From contig OY856186.1 of the NCBI GenBank assembly GCA_963693315.1, positions 284,972,492 to 285,036,491 of the forward strand: a DNA stretch of 64,000 nucleotides, in the 5' to 3' direction. The notes under the pieces were generated by a model. The model searched no databases and was not told the DNA's origin. It was given only the letters and a program-made list of their open reading frames with translations. Shown in pieces: positions 59,901-64,000 of this stretch. The position numbers were made by a program, and so were the translations under genes. Position 1 is the first letter of the stretch. Every line of letters starts with the position of its first letter. The DNA is from Diogma glabrata. Its lineage: Eukaryota > Arthropoda > Insecta > Diptera > Cylindrotomidae.

Positions 59901-61053
59901 AATAAACTTTAAATAAATCTAATACAGGTAAAATATAACAGGAAGTATAAGTTGATACCAGATTGGGTGGGGTAATTCACAAACAAACCCCCAGTTCCAC
60001 ACAGAGCGGATAATTAACTCTTGCCTGGGCAATTATGTAGGATATTTACACACATAAATGCCTAACATTTAAGTATTTAACATTTAATTTCCTTTCAAGT
60101 TCAGGTTTAACAACAATAATTAATATCTAATTGAATTATATAAAATGACAAATACCTCACATCAATACATAGTGGGTATCGACAATATTAACAAAAAAAT
60201 GCCATTAAATATACCAACTCTTAAATTATAATTTTAATTTTATTCAAATTTTATTCAAACATACTAATTTTTTATATAATAATTTGTAACACATATTAAT
60301 CCTCAAATTCATAATTTTATTCAAAAACTGAAAAATCTGAATTACATATCAGTACACAGCCTCTGCTGTTAGTTTTAGAAATTGGTTATGGTGAAAACCT
60401 AACGAATTCACAGTAAATGAAACCATAAAATTATTTTTTCTGATTTAATCTAAAATCATGCTAAACTAGAAACTTGAGTAAAACCTAATCTTTCAAATTT
60501 ACTAAGCTTCTAAACTTTATATACAATAATTGAAAAGTATTGTCATTCACAAATTTATAATTTCTACTAAAATTACTATATTGAATTATATAAATCATTT
60601 AAATTACAAAATGAAGTTAATCATAACTTACAGAGTTCTATGAACTATTTAAAACATTATATATAACAACTGAAAATTATATCTCAAAATTTACAACAAA
60701 CCAGATCATTGAATTATATAAAAAATTACAAGAATTATTTTAGAAATATTGGTCATATGGACTGAAAAAACCAAATGTTATTATATATAACATGTCCAGA
60801 ACCAAATAAATAAAGTAAAAATAAAAAAAAAAAAAAAAAAAAAATTTATGCAATATTTTTAGAATTTTTGAAAAAAGATTTAATCTTTGATTTTGTAACA
60901 ATTGAAATATTTTTAGAATTTTGTTTGAAAAACGTTTGAATTTTTTATTTTATTTAATTTTTACAATATTTTTAGAATTTGGAAAGAAATATGAATTTGT
61001 GATTTTGAAATATTTTCTCGAAACGCTAAATGGAGAGGTTTTTGAATAGTTTG

Positions 61054-62309
61054 CTGATTGTATAACTTTTCACTAAATTATGTTAATTTATGATCTGTTA
61101 TAATTTTCCGGCAACGTATTGATGTTTCGTGTTAGTTTTGTAATACATATATAAACAGAGAAAAAAAATACGTGTACTTTAACAAAAAGTTATGTTTGAT
61201 ATACATCGCTGCCCAAAACTAAAAACAATGTCCTCATAAAAGTTTTTTGCCGAAAACTATATCAAAATCCTTAACCCAGACCGAAGTCTTGATATCTCAG
61301 AGCTTGAGATTTCAGCCCCTCCATATTTTTAATTTAAAACAAACTAACGCAAATTATAAACGATCACATGCACAAAAACTTCCAAAATAAAAAATAATTA
61401 GATGTGAGGTAATCCGAACGATAAAAATAATCGGTCAAAATTCTTCAAAAATCGGTCACAATTCTCTTAAAAATCGGTGAAGACTTATGAACTATTTTTT
61501 TATTTCCATCAGCAATAGAAATCGTGGGAAATGGTTCTTTGAAAAATCACCAATAAAATAAAATAAAATAAAATAAAATAAAATTAATTTACTTAACACT
61601 GTTTGCCGTGCACTTGACGTTTTTTTTATAAAGTAAAGTAAAGTGAACACCAACCTTACAGACGGAAAGCCACCATAAAAGCAAAGCATGAAAGCTCTTT
61701 TATGTAGAAAATATTGTTTGTTGATTTTAACAATCAAAGGAAAAATTTAAGTGTGGGTATGTAGACCTGTTTTAATTGTCTCCAAGTGAGAAAATTAAGA
61801 ACAAAATACGTGAGATAACACAACAAAATTAACATCCAGAATTCCATACAAATTTGACAGCAACAGAATTTTTTGCTATCATATTGGTATGAAATTCTGT
61901 TTCCGTTGTATGCAAAAGAGAGTGAAAACTTCCGGAATAAAGCCTGAATACACGATGTTTTAATTGTCGATCTAATTGTCATTTGCATAGCAATACATAC
62001 TGATTGTGCAAACATTTTGAGCATAAGGTTGTAAAAAGGACCGATTCCAAAAAAACACATTTCATCAAATGCGAATTTGGTGATCTTTACTAACTTAATG
62101 TAATCAGCACTGTTTGCCTTTGGCGTAAGTTTCAAAATAACATAATGTCAACCTCTTGTTATATTTCGCAAAAACCGTTATCGCTCAAAATCTTATCAGT
62201 TCCTTCTCATATAAATTCGCATCTTTTGCTTAAGTTTCATCAAAATTAATGTATTAAAGAAAGCTGGAATATCCCAACAGACTTTAACTCTATTGTACGA
62301 ATAGAAAAA
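61054..62309. other. Non-coding DNA with an AAATA microsatellite
   Basis: (AAATA)n at about 61,553-61,583. The 133-codon minus-strand ORF at 62135-61734 contains ACGGAAACAGAATTTCAT-type repeat-like sequence and several Cys/Phe runs with no domain, so I do not call it a gene. No promoter or RNA gene recognised. Confidence 0.4.
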
Positions 62310-63700
62310 GTAAAACAGGAGTTTTGACGGAAGTGACAAAACGGAAGTTGGAATGCTGAACTATTACAAATCGTACTCCCATATTTAACAAATTTAATCA
62401 AAATCAATCATCAGAAATGCTATTGAAGTTTCAAATAAACAGGTGCTCGGGAGCCCTACTACCACTTGTCCCAATATCGTCCAACAACTATTGTCATTCA
62501 AATCTTCATCTTTTGTCAAAGTATCATCAAAATGGATTAATAAACGAAGTTTTTATGGAACCAACAAACTTTCAAAACAAAGTGAGAAAAGTCAGTAGAT
62601 GTATGGTGGATGGATCCCCTGCCACTTTGATCGATGTGTTCCAAAAGTTGACCTTATCTTCTCACACTAATTAAAACCTTTTACATTTAAGTTTCATCAT
62701 AATCACTTCTTTAATGTAGGCTGTAAGCCGCTTTCCAATCGAGTGAATTGCTGAATGATTCACTTAAACTGAATAGTATTCCGAAATTTGCATATTCAAA
62801 TGGTAATATTCAGTTTACACCGAACGTAAATTGTGCCACTAAATAACGTGGCATGGCATGTCTATTTGAATTGATTTGAATAAAGTGAAGGGAAAAATAA
62901 GTTCATCAGTTCACCATATGCTTATTTTGTTATTTACGGTTTGTGGTCAAACGTTAAAAATAATTAAAAATTAAAACGGTACATATTTGTTGATGTTTAA
63001 ATTTTCGATTTTGGCTATGTAATTTTTAAATATCAAAAAAAATTGTTGTTTTTGTGGTTTGAAATACTGAAAAAATGTCATAAACTGCAAACAAATTTTT
63101 TTACCGGAAGTGAAAAACTAGAAGTTGGGATGCAGAACTGTTGTGAACCGTAATAAATGCTTATGTACCAAGTTTAGTCCAATTCAATTATCAGGTACAG
63201 TACAGATTGAGTTTTCAAAAAAACAGGTGCTCGGATGATCCCCACCACTTTGTTCAGTATTGCTTAAATACTAAACTGCTTTTCGTACATATTTTTATGT
63301 TTTTTTAATGAAGCTCCGAACAAACATAAATAACAGTGAAAAATTTTACCTGTTGTATGGTGAATCCCCCGATCGTTTTGCCAATGTACCTCAAAAACTC
63401 TGATAAAATCTTTCTCATATTGATTGTATCCTTTTACCAACGTTTCATGAATATCGATGTGTAAATGTATCGATTTGTATAGTAGAGATAAACACTAAAA
63501 AAAATCAAAAAAATGTTTAACTGGAAGTGACAAACCGGAAGTTAATACGCATTAATATTGGAGATAGTACTAAAACCGTATATACTAAGACTCAATAAGA
63601 CTAAAAGCCATTAAAAGTTATTGAACTTTCAAACTTGCAGGCGTTCGGGAGACCCCCGGCTTTTTGTCCAATTTTAATATGAATCCAGATCTTCCATTTT
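62310..63700. repeat. Degenerate repeat array with GGAAGT motifs
   Basis: A motif GGAAGTGA(C)AAA followed by GGAAGTT occurs at 62329, 63105 and 63523; each is followed 90-120 bp later by AACAGGTGCTCGG or GCAGGCGTTCGGGAGAC and a CCCC(A/G)CC-type tail (62,440, 63,222, 63,637). Between are CGTTTCAT/AGTTTCATC blocks. Copies are diverged and unevenly spaced. Non-coding; the ORF at 62417-62674 crosses one copy only. Confidence 0.5.
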
Positions 63701-63779
63701 TAAGTTAACCTGAATCATATACCAAAGTTTCATCGAGATCCCATGCGATTTTGTCAGCAACCTACAAACGCACCCACCT

Positions 63780-63990
63780 GTTTTTGGGTTGTTTGTAACT
63801 TCTTCCAGTGCGTGTCTGCAACTTGGGGTGTCCATATGGGTGCAGCATAATTTATAATAGATCGACCTATTGTTGGGCGCGACCGAATCTCATATGATGG
63901 CCAACCGAGATCACCTGCACCAGGAATGAAACATACTGCCAGTCCGTGAACATAATGAAATGCTAACTAAACAATACCTAGTGGCCTGTC
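63780..63990 (-). pseudogene. Fragment of a Jockey-like LINE reverse transcriptase C-terminus
   Basis: Translated on the minus strand, about 63,875 down to 63,786 reads GRSIINYAAPIWTPQVADTH then WKKLQ, the conserved YAAPIW block of the post-palm region found in Jockey/CR1-type reverse transcriptases. No long ORF accompanies it, and it fades to unrecognised sequence at both sides. Confidence 0.6.
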
Positions 63991-64000
63991 ACAAAGAGGA

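Larger units (their letters stand above)
52113..60842 (+). mobile_element. I-like non-LTR retrotransposon (LINE), full length, 8.7 kb
   Basis: Flanked by a 12-bp target duplication, AATTTATGCAAT (52101-52112 and 60843-60854), and ending in an A-run at 60,823-60,842, so it appears complete. Order: 1.24-kb 5' UTR (with an ATTA tandem run at about 52,220), ORF1 with zinc knuckles, a repeat-bearing open stretch, ORF2 with endonuclease, reverse transcriptase and RNase H, and a 0.9-kb AT-rich 3' UTR. CCHC knuckles in ORF1 and RNase H in ORF2 point to the I group, though the precise clade is not proven. Confidence 0.9.
50770..61053. repeat. AT-rich minisatellite-type repeat, copy 2, split by a LINE
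   Basis: The head (TTTTTCGACGTTTTAGGACC at about 50,817) and tail (CGAAACGCTAAATGGAGAGG at about 61,020) match copy 1 at 9-10 kb. The body (51,360-52,112 and 60,855-61,010) is a long run of degenerate units of about 55-65 bp with GAATATTTTTAGAATTTTG and AAAAAGTTTCAATTTTTGA. The LINE interrupts it at 52,113-60,842. Confidence 0.8.

Noticed and set aside
61734..62135. 133-codon minus-strand ORF
   Set aside because: No domain, start context or splice pattern; lies in repeat-like sequence.

Overview
The window looks like insect nuclear DNA. It is strongly AT-rich, the host genes are animal-type with very short GT-AG introns (56-72 bp), and most of the rest is insect-type transposable elements (Ty3/gypsy, BEL/Pao, RTE and I-like LINEs, hAT and many MITEs). 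Short introns and overall composition would suit Diptera, but I cannot name the species from the sequence alone.

Host genes lie in the first 15 kb, with one possible first exon near 49 kb. On the minus strand is the 5' two-thirds of MCM4 (6037 down to 3934). Its last visible intron runs into repeats and no further exon is seen before the window edge. A mitochondrial elongation factor Tu gene (11523-10147, minus) and a methylthioadenosine phosphorylase gene (11848-12738, plus) diverge from a shared 324-bp promoter. TMEM70, an ATP-synthase assembly factor, is at 15054-14356 (minus). A 19-codon open stretch at 49049 may start another gene running right.

The remainder is layered mobile DNA. From 15.5 to 22.2 kb is a cluster of TIR elements/MITEs, some nested in each other with 3-bp TTA/TAA target duplications. 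From 22,279 to 34,272 is a three-level nest: a decayed hAT transposon (8-bp duplication) interrupted by a 10.2-kb Ty3/gypsy element (249-bp LTRs, GATA duplication), itself interrupted by a 5.6-kb CsRn1-like Ty3/gypsy element on the opposite strand (700-bp LTRs, tRNA-Trp primer site). An RTE-type LINE with two nonsense codons lies at 35.7-39.1 kb. A BEL/Pao element with apparently identical 602-bp LTRs and an intact 1.7-kb-codon polyprotein (40,312-47,133, minus) sits inside a MITE. An 8.7-kb I-like LINE (52,113-60,842) sits inside an AT-rich minisatellite repeat that has a second copy at 9-10 kb. The right end holds decayed repeats and a LINE reverse-transcriptase fragment.

The most interesting signals are: a near-textbook -1 frameshift site (A AAA AAC, 9-nt spacer, 9-bp perfect stem) at the gag/pol junction of the CsRn1-like element; a 35-nt match to the 3' half of tRNA-Trp at that element's primer site, fused straight to a truncated gag; an unexplained repeat-bearing ORF between ORF1 and ORF2 of the LINE that overlaps the ORF2 start as ATGA; and three DRE-like palindromes (TATCGATA) at the head of each LTR of the 10.2-kb element.
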